Shown here piece by piece: positions 49,601 through 58,390 of a stretch of DNA of 64,000 nucleotides. Where the stretch lies: positions 15,920,304 through 15,984,303 of the forward strand of contig CP034986.1 in NCBI GenBank assembly GCA_004026145.2. The letters run 5' to 3'. The position numbers and the translations under genes were made by a program. The stretch comes from Takifugu bimaculatus (Eukaryota > Chordata > Actinopteri > Tetraodontiformes > Tetraodontidae). Every line of letters begins with the position of its first letter. Position 1 is the first letter of the stretch. The notes under the pieces were generated by a model. It saw only the letters and a list, made by a program, of their open reading frames with translations. It was not told the DNA's origin and searched no databases.

Positions 49601-52600
49601 AACGTGGCAGATGAAGGCCGTGCGGATGCGAGTCCAGGTGTAATCGCTGAGCAACACGTCGAGCAAAGAGCGTCTCAATGACAGTCCGCCAGATTAGTGT
49701 CTAGGTTCCACTGTGGCTGGACTGAGACCAAAGAAAAGTGAAGAATGTGCTGCCAAAGTCTTGGTGGTTCTTATACTGATACAAGGTCCCAACATCAAAA
49801 TAAAGCTTTTGAGAAACTAGAACCTGAAAATATCTTACAAATCAACTCAAACATTACTGTAAACATCATCTTTTCTGATAACATTGGCATTCAAGCCAAG
49901 GGCAAAACCTTTTACCCTCAGTTTAAAACCAAAAAGAGTGTGTTTGGAAATGTTTTTATCAATATAAATGACAAACAAATAACAGAAATGACATGAAATT
50001 TATTGAGGCAAACGAAACCTCTTCTCAGTACCTTCTTAATGAAACACTGCATAAAGCCATATAACATTTCAAGTGCCATCAAAAATATTACTGCTTATGA
50101 GCAAAAATAAAGTGTTGCTGGTTTTTGCTTATATTTTTACATCTCCATTGGTTGAATTTCCATATCTTATTGTGTATGTGCTTTTTTTAACCAAGCGTTT
50201 TCTAATTAAATCGAAAGCAATTGACTGTTGAAATCAAAACTCAGCAAGCCGACAGCCCCGCAGAAGCATAAGAACCCCATCTCGCCCATTCAATGGTAGA
50301 AGGATATCTCACTGTTTTAGTGTCTACCCAGATCACCATTTCAATGTTTTGTGTTTATCAGTTCAATAAAAAATGTAAGAAAACGGTTGAAAACAGCAAG
50401 GCTCCATTGCGTTTGCCCTTTCTTTTTCAAATGGGAACGGTGCCCAGATTGCCTGGATTCACAAACTTTTGAAAACTCGGCCCCAAAGTGAAAAGGTTTG
50501 AAAATGCTTCTGTTCTCCTTTCCATGTAAACAGGTTGCACTGTTTTCAGTGAAAATGGTGAAGCAAGACACTTGTGAATCACCCTTTCAGATGAAGCTAG
50601 CGCACCCACCTATGACAACATCAACAACGACAGCTACGGCCAGCTACACCTTTGAAAATGCAAAGAAATGGTTCCATCTCTGCTGACAACCTTGTTGTGT
50701 AAATGTGGCTAACGCTACATTTCTCCAGCGCTGCTGATTCTGAAGAGCCCGGGCAGATTAGTGTGAAGTGACTGGTCCTGACGGCCCACCGCTGTTAAGT
50801 CGTGGTGACGGTAAGTCAGGTAATTCAAGCCTACAATAGTGTTTCAGACCACAGAATCTATATTCTACTGTGTCTCATGCTGCTTAAACAGCTGACATGG
50901 AATCTGAATAGGATCCAAAAATGTAGTCTGGCCATATAAGGTGTTTGGAGGCCTTTGTGCATTACTGGCAAAATTTAGTGGGAGTGTTTTTCACATCTGG
51001 GGAATTAAAAATGAAACCAGGGGCTCAGTCTCTCTTACAGTGCATTACTATTCAATAAATACCAAAGCAGCAGCAGCAGCTCTTTGGTGCTCCAATGGAC
51101 TAGAATCAAAGATGGGTTCAAATTCAAATAACAACAACAACAAAAAAAAAAGACATAATACCTACCAGCAACATTAACTTTTTCAACATTTGTTACGCTG
51201 GGTGTGGCAGTGCTGGTGCTGGAGGACATGTTGGCCCCTGTGCCGTTATAAATGTTTTCCACCTTGGCTTCCAGCTTTCCGAGCCTCAGCATGATGTTAT
51301 CAAGCAGCACCGCAAGAGTCTTCTTCAAATCTGCAAGGCAGAGATTATTGGGTAAGCTGTGCATCAAAAACCTGAAAAATCACAGACGTTTACTCCATGT
51401 TACTGTCCTAACGTCATACTAAAGTTACGCAAGCGCAGCCCAAAATGTGGATTTGATTCTCAAATGAAAAATATCTATACATGTGGCTACTACATTGTTG
51501 GCAATTTGCACCACATTGCCAACAGCAAAACAGTTTCAAATGAGTATTAGGTTCATTTTTATGTGTCTAATTAAACGAGCAATTCATTCCGGCTCTTGTT
51601 CTGCAGTTTTCCCTCAGTGAACACATGCATGAATTGTGCTCGGCTACAGCACAGCTATAAATGTCCATCTGGTTAGTTTTCAGCTCCCACTCCATCAAAT
51701 CTCAAAGTTTCAAGCAAAGTATTTTTTTTTTAAATGTAAAACTACAACCAGAGGGTCTTTTTAAGCAACCTTATAGTTTAATGTGGGCCTTGGGTGGATT
51801 ATTTTAATAACATGATCTATCAGCATAGGGCAGAGCTAATGCCAAGACTGAACACGATAAAATTTGGCCGTCAGCTCTGGCATTTGTTTGATTTTGCAGC
51901 CTCCAGGAATCAAAGTGACATTTAAAGACAAGTGTGAAGTTGTTTGGAGACGCCACACTCAAGATCTGCAACGTTTAAGGAATACGTGTGTTATCTTATC
52001 TGATTCGCTTTCCAAGTGTGCATAACTGATTTAAATTCCTCACGCTCATCACACAAAGATAATAGCAGCTTGTCTATCACATCCAAGTGCCACATTTGCC
52101 CTCACCATGATGCATTTGACGTGCCAGCTCCCATCACGTCACAGAGATTGGCAGGGGTGCAACGAGGCTTGGCAGAGCACACCAGACTGTTTCGCGTGAA
52201 GAGAAATGCCGGAGCATTTGTCTGATTGGTGTGAGCTCCACGCTGTGAGCAGTAAATGTATGAGGAGCGGAGCAGCACAGCGAGACCCAGAGGAAGCCAA
52301 ACGGAAAGCTTTAGAGAAAAGGCCACGCAAAGCAACTGGGTTGAACATAATTAGAGAAAAAGGGAAAGTCTTCCTCTGTTCACCTCTGGCACAAACGCCC
52401 ACTGACATCAGGGTGCTTATCAGCCTGAATCTTCATCAGGCTTATTAAAAATCCCAGCTTATGTCTTAGCTGGTACAAAAGGAAAAGAAGGCAATAATTG
52501 ACCAATTTGAAGGAGCCAGGCATTTAAGAAAAAGTTGGAGACAAATTATAGTGATTCATATATTATTTACTTGGTAATAGAATAGCTTAGTTGTTAATTG

Positions 52601-55600
52601 CTGCTAACCAATTGCTTTGTTAAAAGTAAAATTAATATTTTTGTGTTTTACTGGGAAAATTCTGAAACCTTTTTACACACACATTAAATATGCAAATTCA
52701 ACAAACATGCTTTTCTGGCCTTTAAAATCTCGAGTCTCTCTTTAAAGTAAAATCATTATTACCAATATTACAATTGGGACAGCTAGTTTACAATGAGCAA
52801 GAAGAAAATCAAATCTGAAAAAGCTCCTCTCAAATATAAAAGCAGTTCAATTAACTCTCATTATCCAGCAGCATTTGAAAGTCTCCATTATACTGTAAAT
52901 GGTTTTTATCCTTCTGTGCACTAAAGCTGATGGCAGGTAATCACACAGCGAGGGGTAGATGCAGTCCAAGTGTATTACAGTTCTGCGCACTGCAAACCTG
53001 GCATCATGGCCAATGACCGAACTCTCCTATTATAAAAGGAGGCAAGGATGAAACCTGCAATATAATCCAGCACAGAGCAGATACAGATGCAATCTATTAG
53101 GCTCCGATTGAACAAGAAAAATGGATCATGTGTCCAAGTCACAAAAGAAACATAAAATACTGGTTGTGAGGTAACAAGACATTTTGTGGCCATTCACACC
53201 CAGTTGGATTTCTTTTTTCGGAAAGGGTGGAACGGAAAAGATCATATCTCTAGCTACATCTGACCTCACTGGGGTTAGACTCAGAGGAAGACGATATGTC
53301 AGCACAGGACAACAGGTTTCAAAATGTTTTAGAGCAAATTTAGCTCTGTTTTTTCTGCTTTTATAAGATTATGTTTCAGATATCCAACAACCATGATTGT
53401 CATGGAAAACAATAAGATAACAATAAACAGAATAATATGCCATTAATGGTTTAATAAATGGTTAAAACCTGATAGGGAATATTCAAGACAAGATTACAAG
53501 AGGGACACGTATACTGTTGTGTCAATATACCTCACATGGCCACAATATTTAACACCGTGAAGCCAACTGTTTGCTAAAAATATAAATTATTTTGGTATCA
53601 ATTTAATAACCTACACCCACAGTTATTCAATTATTCAAAAAATGAATCCACGGGCTTTGATAGTAAAGATAATAAAGACAAAATGGTTCCTTATGGACAT
53701 ACTTAAAGCAGACATGCAAAATACTTATAACCTCAGATCAGCTGCATGTACAGAAAGGCAGATGGAGTGAGTGGCTTCTTAACAGCTGCCTTTCTTCAAT
53801 CAGATAAACTACTGAAGGGAGCAACTGTCAACCAAACTGTCTTTGTTGGAGCCACTTGATTAAATTCAGACGCATTGAGACTGCATGGGTCATTTCTGGA
53901 AAGAGAGGAAGGAAATCCAGTTTCCTCTTGAACTGATTATGCATCATATCAGGGTAAATCATCGAGACAAGTCGGTGAACGCAGGAAGCACAATATATCC
54001 TGCTGCCTTGCTATCAAATCAATGGCAAGAAATGGATTTTGATGGGGTATTGGATGGCCGACAGCACGCCGTCCTTCAGTTCTGACACACAATGAGAGTG
54101 AATTCATTCTGTTACAGAGCAAAACAAATTGGAAGGGACATGCCCGAAACGCTGCAAAATGTTACAGCATAAACTGATTAGATCACATTTTAAACTCACA
54201 TTTGGCTCGGATTTTAAACCAAATAAAAAAGATGTTTCAGATGAGAATTGGGGGAAAAATGATTTAGCGATTTGCAGCTGCCACAGTGACAGTTCACGTG
54301 TTCAGTTTTATTCTTCTTTTCTTGGCCGCTATATCCTTTTCCGGATCACGGTAAGGCTGCTGGAGCCTGTCCCAGCTGCACATGGGCCAAGCCAGAGAAC
54401 TACCCTGAATGAATCATCAGCTCAACGCAGGGCCCCGTGTGAGCTTCTGGGGGTGCGCTCCCTAAAGGTGTCCCGGTACCTCCCCCTGCTTTGTTCACAC
54501 TGGGGCTTGAGCTGAAAATGCTCTACTTCTCAGCCAAGTCCACTACGGACTGAGCTACATTACTGCTGTGCCTGAGCAACAAACTGGAAGATATGATGTG
54601 TGCCTCTTGACTGGCTGACCTGACATTTAAACAGAAAGTTTACATTTTGACTAATTCAGCCTGGTGTAGCACAGAATGGGAAAAGTCCATCTGAGACAAA
54701 CGAGTGTTAAAATAATGCCTTTACCTCCAGGTGTTGGACCGATATTATTTGTAAGAATTTAATGAGTTTGTATTGATTATAAGTGGTTTCAATTTTCGTC
54801 GACAATTCACTTATCCACAAAGCTTTCTTCCTCTCCAAACATGTTTCAAGTTATTACATTGGGGGAAAAGAAACAAAGTCTTTTAAAGCCACTGTTTCTT
54901 TTCTGTTCTGCAGGCATGAGATGTATGGAAAGACTCGTCACTGGCACTGATTGGACTTGTTTCTCTAAAAAACCCAGACACCCAGTGATTAAATTATTTC
55001 ATCTGTTGATAAGATGCAGTCTTACACATAATGAGCTGATCTAAAGCAGGAACGTGCTTGGCATACTTCATTTAATAATCATATGAAAAACTGAGCTGTG
55101 GTTTTTCTGCAGTAATTATCAGGCCAAACTTTCCTGATTACATGTAGCCCTACTACTAACAATTACTTTAAATGTTACATTGCACAAATTTGCATCTTCC
55201 ATACATTAACATAGCTTAAAAAAATCTATTTCAGCTTGTCATCAAGCATCGTTGTTTGCCTAAGGGACAGCACATTGGCACAGTAGTTAATATTACTGCC
55301 TCGCAGCAAGAATGTCATGTGTTCGATCCCCAGTTATAAAAGGCCTTTCTGTATTGAGTTCGTATGCTCTGTGGGCTTTCACCAGGTTCCCCAACTATTA
55401 GAAACAGACAGACTAGCTTAATCAACAGTGGTGGTGCGGCTGAGGATTGACCCTTCAACTGGCCTCGAAATTCTGTTGTGCAATCAACTGTATAATGAGC
55501 AATAATATTCCATCCTATACTTCAACATCTTCCTCCAGAGGGTGTTGGTTTAAAAACATGACTGTATCTTGTTGTTTCTGTGGGAAATATAACAACGAAT

Positions 55601-56064
55601 TCCAATATCAGGATTTTGATGAAGCTTCCCATTCAGGCATCCAGGCCAAGACACAAATCATTTCTGAGTGCCATTTCTTGACCTGTGCAATGAGACTATG
55701 TGCCAGCTCCATCAGTACCACTGTGCAGAAGGTGGCGCGTTATTAAACCACTTTATGTAGTAGTATCACCTCTATGCAGAAAAACTAACATAGAAAGTTA
55801 TGATCCAACAAGCCTTCACTCACCGTAAGCTGTCATGGTGCCCACATAAGGTCCATCCATGACACTCTGGTTCTCGTCAGCCAAAGCCTTGATGTAGCGC
55901 TTGCTGAGGTCCAGGATTTGCTGCTTCAGCACAGCGCTGTTCTCATGGCTGGCTCGTTGCTGAATGGTGAAGTGCAGCAGCATCATTCCCCAGATGAATC
56001 CAAAACTGACCAGGAAGAAGCCCAACTTCTGGGAAGATAGCTTCCACAGGAAGGGTGTGGCCAT
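15904..56064 (-). CDS. mgat5: Alpha-1,6-mannosylglycoprotein 6-beta-N-acetylglucosaminyltransferase A (GnT-V), 16 coding exons, frame broken in exon 5
   Basis: GnT-V transfers GlcNAc from UDP-GlcNAc in beta-1,6 linkage to the alpha-1,6 mannose arm of N-glycans in the medial/trans Golgi, starting the branches that bear polylactosamine. It is a type II membrane protein: cytosolic tail 1-13, membrane anchor 14-30 (LGFFLVSFGFIWGMMLL), stem to about 210, then the GT18 catalytic domain. All 16 exons align with human MGAT5 in phase with GT-AG junctions and sum to 2227 bp; removing one base in exon 5 gives 2226 bp, that is 741 codons plus TAG, the human length. Catalytic Glu297 (GELVQW) is present, as are sequons at Asn109, 114, 334, 433 and 447 and a basic run before residue 270 (RRRRKK). 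As given, the frame ends after residue 207. The start has A at -3 and G at +4. An mgat5b paralogue is excluded by the much closer match to MGAT5 and by synteny. Confidence 0.95.
16612..16645. repeat. (GT)n(AT)n compound microsatellite
   Basis: A GT run passing directly into an AT run. Confidence 0.95.
17136..17167. repeat. Perfect inverted repeat, 15-bp arms
   Basis: Arms 17136-17150 and 17153-17167 are exact complements with a TT spacer. The surrounding TTACTCCGTTACTG phrasing resembles a dispersed fish repeat, but I cannot assign a family. Confidence 0.85.
17456..17613 (-). CDS. mgat5: mgat5 coding exon 15
   Basis: Residues 624-675, DFCHGQVMWPPLSALQV through CEPSFFQHLNKDKD, in the Cys-rich C-terminal region. 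Acceptor TCTTAG; donor GTGGAG. The junction codon gives Arg676. Confidence 0.95.
17817..17891 (-). CDS. mgat5: mgat5 coding exon 14
   Basis: 75 bp, residues 599-623, IEPYLPYEFTCEGMLQRVNG and FIENQ. Acceptor GAGCAG; donor GTACCG. Confidence 0.95.
18324..18440 (-). CDS. mgat5: mgat5 coding exon 13
   Basis: Residues 560-598, LTSQHPYAEVYIGQPHVWTV to AIRSILSQK. Acceptor CTGCAG; donor GTGAAG. Confidence 0.95.
18559..18705 (-). CDS. mgat5: mgat5 coding exon 12
   Basis: Residues 511-559, with FPYEGPAPLEAIANGCAFLN, the glycosyltransferase B-fold sugar-nucleotide segment. Acceptor CTGCAG; donor GTGAGT. Confidence 0.96.
19157..19228. repeat. 72-nt near-perfect hairpin, 34-bp stem
   Basis: Arms 19157-19190 and 19195-19228 match at 33 of 34 positions around a four-base TCTT loop. 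The pairing stops abruptly outside the arms and no target duplication is seen. Confidence 0.92.
19315..19352. repeat. (CA)n microsatellite
   Basis: CA run with one GA interruption. Confidence 0.95.
20310..20580 (+). mobile_element. tRNA-headed SINE, copy 1
   Basis: Begins with a tRNA-like head (AGCTCAGTCTGTTG, then box-B-like GGTTCAAGCCCC), followed by a body ending GATGAGCTGGCGACTCATCC and CCGAACGGGATAAAGCAG, typical of fish tRNA-derived SINEs. The same body recurs inverted at 28.7 and 54.4 kb. Ends are approximate. Confidence 0.75.
21468..21617 (-). CDS. mgat5: mgat5 coding exon 11
   Basis: Residues 461-510, with VPSYVKNHGILSGRDLQFL and LRETK of the donor-binding lobe. Acceptor TTTCAG; donor GTGAGT. 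Confidence 0.96.
22591..22640. repeat. (GT)n microsatellite
   Basis: Fifty bases of pure GT. Confidence 0.97.
23015..23185. repeat. Dispersed repeat, copy 1
   Basis: Contains GTCCCCACAACTTC, a GGTTTAGGG-like section and GAAAGTCCTCACTAAGATAG followed by AAGTACACGGATGTATG. A related copy lies at about 39448-39620. Confidence 0.6.
24904..25241. mobile_element. Non-autonomous hAT-type fold-back element (MITE)
   Basis: 338 bp. Terminal inverted repeats begin CAGGGGAGGGCAAATCC and end with the complement of CAGGGGTGGGCAAATCC. The inverted arms extend about 125 bp each with few differences, leaving a unique centre of about 80 bp. An exact 8-bp duplication, CTCTAATG, flanks it (24896-24903 and 25242-25249). 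An 8-bp duplication and CAGGGG termini are hAT hallmarks. It has no coding capacity. Confidence 0.92.
28278..28411 (-). CDS. mgat5: mgat5 coding exon 10
   Basis: Residues 417-460, HTPDNSFLGFVVEQHL to GKVDNFWK, with sequons at Asn433 and Asn447. Acceptor TTATAG; donor GTAAAC. Confidence 0.96.
28685..28985 (-). mobile_element. tRNA-headed SINE, copy 2
   Basis: Reverse complement shows GCTCAGTCTGTTG, a degenerate box B (GTTGGTTCCAATCCC), CACCTTCACAGCACTGCTGA and a tail with GTGACCCTGAAAGGG. The same family as the 20.3 kb copy in opposite orientation. Confidence 0.75.
30380..30710 (-). mobile_element. Degenerate LINE (L2/Rex-like) reverse-transcriptase fragment
   Basis: The minus strand reads LTFEAHINPHCK followed by YHLRNIARIWARLAI and KLVHWF, matching the usual L2-type phrase of LSFEQHI, FHLRNIAKIR and KLIHAF. 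Short and decayed; the 5' part is gone. Confidence 0.6.
31557..31690 (-). CDS. mgat5: mgat5 coding exon 9
   Basis: Residues 372-415, CMLRVLDSFGTEPEFNHAHY to NPQQFNTMF, nearly identical to human. Acceptor TTATAG; donor GTGAGT. Confidence 0.96.
31691..35077 (-). other. mgat5 intron between exons 8 and 9
   Basis: No repeat family recognised. A plus-strand reading frame of 131 codons (33823-34218) resembles nothing I know and is most likely chance. A near-palindrome with 15-bp arms (GGCCACCA core) lies at about 34254-34290. Confidence 0.5.
35078..35212 (-). CDS. mgat5: mgat5 coding exon 8
   Basis: Residues 327-370, with GDKVVELIYIDIVGL and FKKTLGPSWVHY; sequon at Asn334 (NKS). Acceptor TCTCAG; donor GTAAGT. 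Confidence 0.96.
35786..35955 (-). CDS. mgat5: mgat5 coding exon 7
   Basis: Residues 270-325, with the strongly conserved FSGGPLGELVQWSDL containing catalytic Glu297, and LLGHDVRISAS. Acceptor TCTCAG; donor GTCAGT. Confidence 0.96.
36830..36991 (-). CDS. mgat5: mgat5 coding exon 6
   Basis: Residues 216-269, AEVRTGFEELYRVMSQREEF through LAAKQNLTRRRRKK. The basic run corresponds to the KRKRKK segment of human GnT-V. Acceptor TGTGCAG; donor GTGGGC. Confidence 0.95.
36992..38652 (-). other. mgat5 intron between exons 5 and 6
   Basis: AT-rich for the most part, with a more GC-rich stretch near 38090-38290. No gene or repeat recognised. Confidence 0.5.
38653..38725 (-). CDS. mgat5: mgat5 coding exon 5, with a one-base frameshift
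   Basis: The exon is 73 bp where the 24 codons of the human exon need 72. VENWCP reads in the incoming frame, while LPWRTKTPNEEVDRRGQ reads in the next frame, which is the one exon 6 requires. The surplus base lies in or beside the run of three C (G on the plus strand) at 38708-38710. In the incoming frame a TGA falls at 38677-38675. The acceptor is preceded by 13 T residues; the donor is GTGAGA. Confidence 0.9.
39448..39620. repeat. Dispersed repeat, copy 2
   Basis: Shares GAAAGTCCTCnCnAAGATnA and AAGTACAAGGATGTATG, and a GGTTTAGGTTAGG section, with the 23.0 kb copy, in the same orientation. Confidence 0.55.
39695..39749. repeat. Imperfect (CA)n / CCCACA microsatellite
   Basis: CA units broken by CCCA at intervals. 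Confidence 0.9.
40994..41083 (-). CDS. mgat5: mgat5 coding exon 4
   Basis: 90 bp encoding WMKEMWRSDSCYSNYGVDG and STCSFFIYLSE (162-191), with conserved cysteines. Acceptor TTCCAG; donor GTGACC. Confidence 0.95.
41975..42051 (-). CDS. mgat5: mgat5 coding exon 3
   Basis: 77 bp encoding LLNGAQEKCELPSLEGFPHC and EGKLK (137-161). Acceptor TCTGCAG; donor GTAAAT. Confidence 0.95.
46367..46398. repeat. Perfect inverted repeat, 14-bp arms
   Basis: Arms GTGACAGTATATAT and its complement, with a TGTG loop. Confidence 0.85.
49160..49681 (+). other. Unassigned 173-codon reading frame in an mgat5 intron
   Basis: The longest open frame in the window. The second half (49380-49680) is clearly richer in G+C than the DNA around it, and the minus strand also stays open for long stretches here. 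The translation (for example FTVLIPICVIDFESGRSAVV) matches no family I recognise and has no obvious domain or signal peptide. It could be a decayed transposon or processed pseudogene piece, a non-coding conserved element, or chance. I do not call it a gene. Confidence 0.25.
51166..51330 (-). CDS. mgat5: mgat5 coding exon 2
   Basis: Residues 82-135, LKKTLAVLLDNIMLRLGKLE, then a Ser/Thr-rich variable stem with sequons at Asn109 (NGT) and Asn114 (NMS). Acceptor CTTGCAG; donor GTAGGT. Confidence 0.95.
54305..54570 (-). mobile_element. tRNA-headed SINE, copy 3
   Basis: Reverse complement reads TGTAGCTCAGTCCGTAG, then box-B-like TCAGCTCAAGCCCCAG, then the body shared with the 28.7 kb copy (GGGCCnCGTG, CTGGAGCC). 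The best-preserved tRNA head of the three. Confidence 0.75.
55265..55450 (+). mobile_element. Degenerate SINE of a second type
   Basis: Shows the common fish SINE wording: ACTGCCTCGCAGCAAGAATG, GTTCGATCCCC and CCTTTCTGTATTGAGTTCGT. It is interrupted and truncated in the middle. Confidence 0.6.
55824..56064 (-). CDS. mgat5: mgat5 coding exon 1
   Basis: Residues 1-80: cytosolic tail WKLSSQK, the membrane anchor, and LDLSKRYIKALADEN of the stem. Donor GTGAGT starts at 55823; the phase-1 junction completes Asp81. Confidence 0.95.
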
Positions 56065-56293
56065 GCTGAATGAGAGTAGGTTTGCTGAAGCTGCTGAAGG
56101 ATGATTTGACCAAAGAATGAGGAAAAAAGGTCTGGGGGAATCAGGAGGGCAGTGGGGGCATAGCCATGGTGGTGCAACAGTGGTTGTTGTGAGGTTGTGG
56201 AGGGCTTTCTCGCCTCACCCGTGAGATTTCCTTCTCTGACCCATTGTCATCACTCAGTACCATCCCAATGGACTGAGTCCACACGGCTGAACA
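56065..56293 (-). other. mgat5 5' UTR part of first coding exon (inferred)
   Basis: A pyrimidine-rich CTTTTCCAG acceptor on the minus strand ends at 56294, suggesting that the first coding exon begins at 56293 and that one or more non-coding exons lie further upstream, probably beyond 64000. Human MGAT5 also has upstream non-coding exons. Confidence 0.45.
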
Positions 56294-57769
56294 CTGGAAA
56301 AGAAAACAAAACAGGACTGTCAGCTGGATGATCTAGTAAAACAGATAAAGGTGAAGTTTGGTGTCAACAAAAGTGTGTTTACATATTTACAAAATAACAT
56401 TAACAGATTGTAAGAACCAAAAGAGGAAAAAAAAGCACCAAAAATATTTCATTTATAATGACGTGTAAAAACAAGAACCGTATTTTAAGCTAATAGTAGT
56501 CAATAAATGAACCCATCTACAATAAAATGTCTCTTTTAACAGAATCGGTAATATAGAATGAGAAAAACAAGAAACAAAATTATGACTGAGGTACAACCAG
56601 GCCATATGATTCTAATGGCTCTAAATGAGACGCCATTTAAAGCTCAGCGTTAGCATCACCTAACAGGGATCAATGTACTTGATGTGGCTGTGGGAGGCTC
56701 ATGCAGATTCATAGTTCCCTCAAAATGTTATTCCACTGATATCCTAAATATTGACTGTACACTTTATCAGCCTCTGTTACAAGTGGAAAAACAGACAGGA
56801 TTTTAAAACAAATGTTCAGCTATTTTGTCCAAAAAAAGAAAGATTCTTGTTTTTTGTTTTTTTTAGAAATTCTTTCTACAACTACCACTTGCATTATGTT
56901 ACACGTTGAAGATGATTGAGGCAATGATCGGCTTTTTCCCCTTACAGAAAGAGCAGCGAAGTGAAATGAATAATCTGTAGAATCTTCTGTGGGTGATGGC
57001 AGCAGTGTTTGGGCCCTGCGGTCCGTCAACAGTCCTTATCTTTATTTATTTTGCACCTGTCAGTTGTCACAATAAATGTCAACTCGCTGTACAACTGCCA
57101 AGAACGACTTAAAAACCTCTCTCCGATAATTCGGATCAGTTTGGGTAAGAGGGACAGAAAGCTATGTACTCCCAAATACTCTGAGATCCCGGAAGGGTTC
57201 GTTCCCTCTACTGTGTTCAGCGTTCACATTCAAACAGAGGCCGCAGGTGCCGGAGTAAACGGCAGGTTGGTGAGGCTGAAGGTGCACTCACCAAGCCTTT
57301 TCCATGGATCGGCACCGACTCCTGCCTGTTAATGTGACTGACCCAGCCCACTGATTCTCTGTCCCCTGGCATCTGCTGGTACATGCGGTTACCTGCCTGG
57401 GCTCCAAAGGTGGGAAACACTCTGGATCAAATTATGGCAATGATAGTCCTGGGAAACTTTAACTCGCCGGCTACCAAAACTTTTATTCTTAAGGGTTTGG
57501 GTGAATTGGGATCTATTGTGCGTAGTATAAAAACTGGAGTCCGGTGCTTTTTGTGAACTTTATGCCTCCTGGTTGCCTGAAATCTAAGTGTCTAAGGATG
57601 CCTGGTTGTGAAAGGAGGCATGAGCCTATGACCCCCTCTCCCTTGCTGCCTCAGGCTCTGCTGTCTTTGAGCTTAAGCTCGTCAGTCTGGCTTGTTTGGA
57701 ATATTTAAAATTCAGTGGTCACGACGTTTAGATGTTTCTATGCCTTCAAATTTGAGGCCAATCTCCAGG

Positions 57770-58390
57770 CCTCCTTTTGTGGACCAACTTTAGTGTATTA
57801 AAGGAATCAAGACTGATTGGCTCAGTGCTAAAGTCCAGCTTCCTCCACCTGAGACACCTGGCCAAGCTTAAGTCATTTGTTTGTCGCACGACTGAGATTT
57901 TAATTCATGGTTTTATTATATTTGGCCTTTATTACTACAATGCACACTATGTTGGCCCTTGGCCAGATTCTGCTATCCCGACTGCAGCTGGTCCAAAATG
58001 TGGCTGTAGGTTTTTTAACTGCTAACAAAAAAATGAGAGTGCATTTCTCTAGTTTTCACATCGCTTTGTTGGCTTCCTGTTCACTTTTGAGTTAATTCTA
58101 AAAACTTTTTTTTTTTTTTTTTTAAAATCTCTTCACGGTCTTGCCTCAGTCTAGTTGTCTGACCTGCTCCATCCTTACGCCCCCGATCAGGCACACAGGT
58201 CGACAGATCAGTCTTTGTTGGTAGTCCCTAAATCTAGGAGGAAGCTGAGAGGGAATGTACCTTCTCAGTTCATGCATCAAAGCAACACTCCCAACCTTCC
58301 TTCAGCAACCCCGTTGTTTACTAGGGTTGCACTCAGCTGGTCCTTGCTCTTATTATTGGCATTGGATTTGTAACTAACTCCACACCAATA
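57770..58390 (+). mobile_element. Decayed L2-type LINE, 3' end of reverse-transcriptase ORF
   Basis: Across frame breaks the plus strand reads FLHLRHLAKLKSFV, TEILIHGFIIFGLYYYNA, LSRLQLVQNVAVGFLT, LSDLLHPYAPDQAHRSTDQ and LLVVPKSRRKLRG. This is the C-terminal order of fish L2 elements (LSRLQLVQNAAARLLT, YLSDLL.PY.PARSLRSSDQ). It contains a T-run near 58110-58124 and stop codons; not active. Confidence 0.8.

Larger units (their letters stand above)
42052..51165 (-). other. mgat5 intron between exons 2 and 3
   Basis: 9.1 kb, AT-rich. It contains a hairpin at 46367-46398 and an unassigned, locally GC-richer reading frame at 49160-49681. No repeat family or nested gene is recognised; the 149-codon minus-strand frame at 42237-42686 lies in AT-rich DNA and is probably chance. 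Confidence 0.55.
51331..55823 (-). other. mgat5 intron between exons 1 and 2
   Basis: Contains SINE copy 3 (about 54305-54570) and a second, more decayed SINE type (about 55265-55450). A GC-richer patch at 52110-52350 encodes nothing recognisable. Confidence 0.55.
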
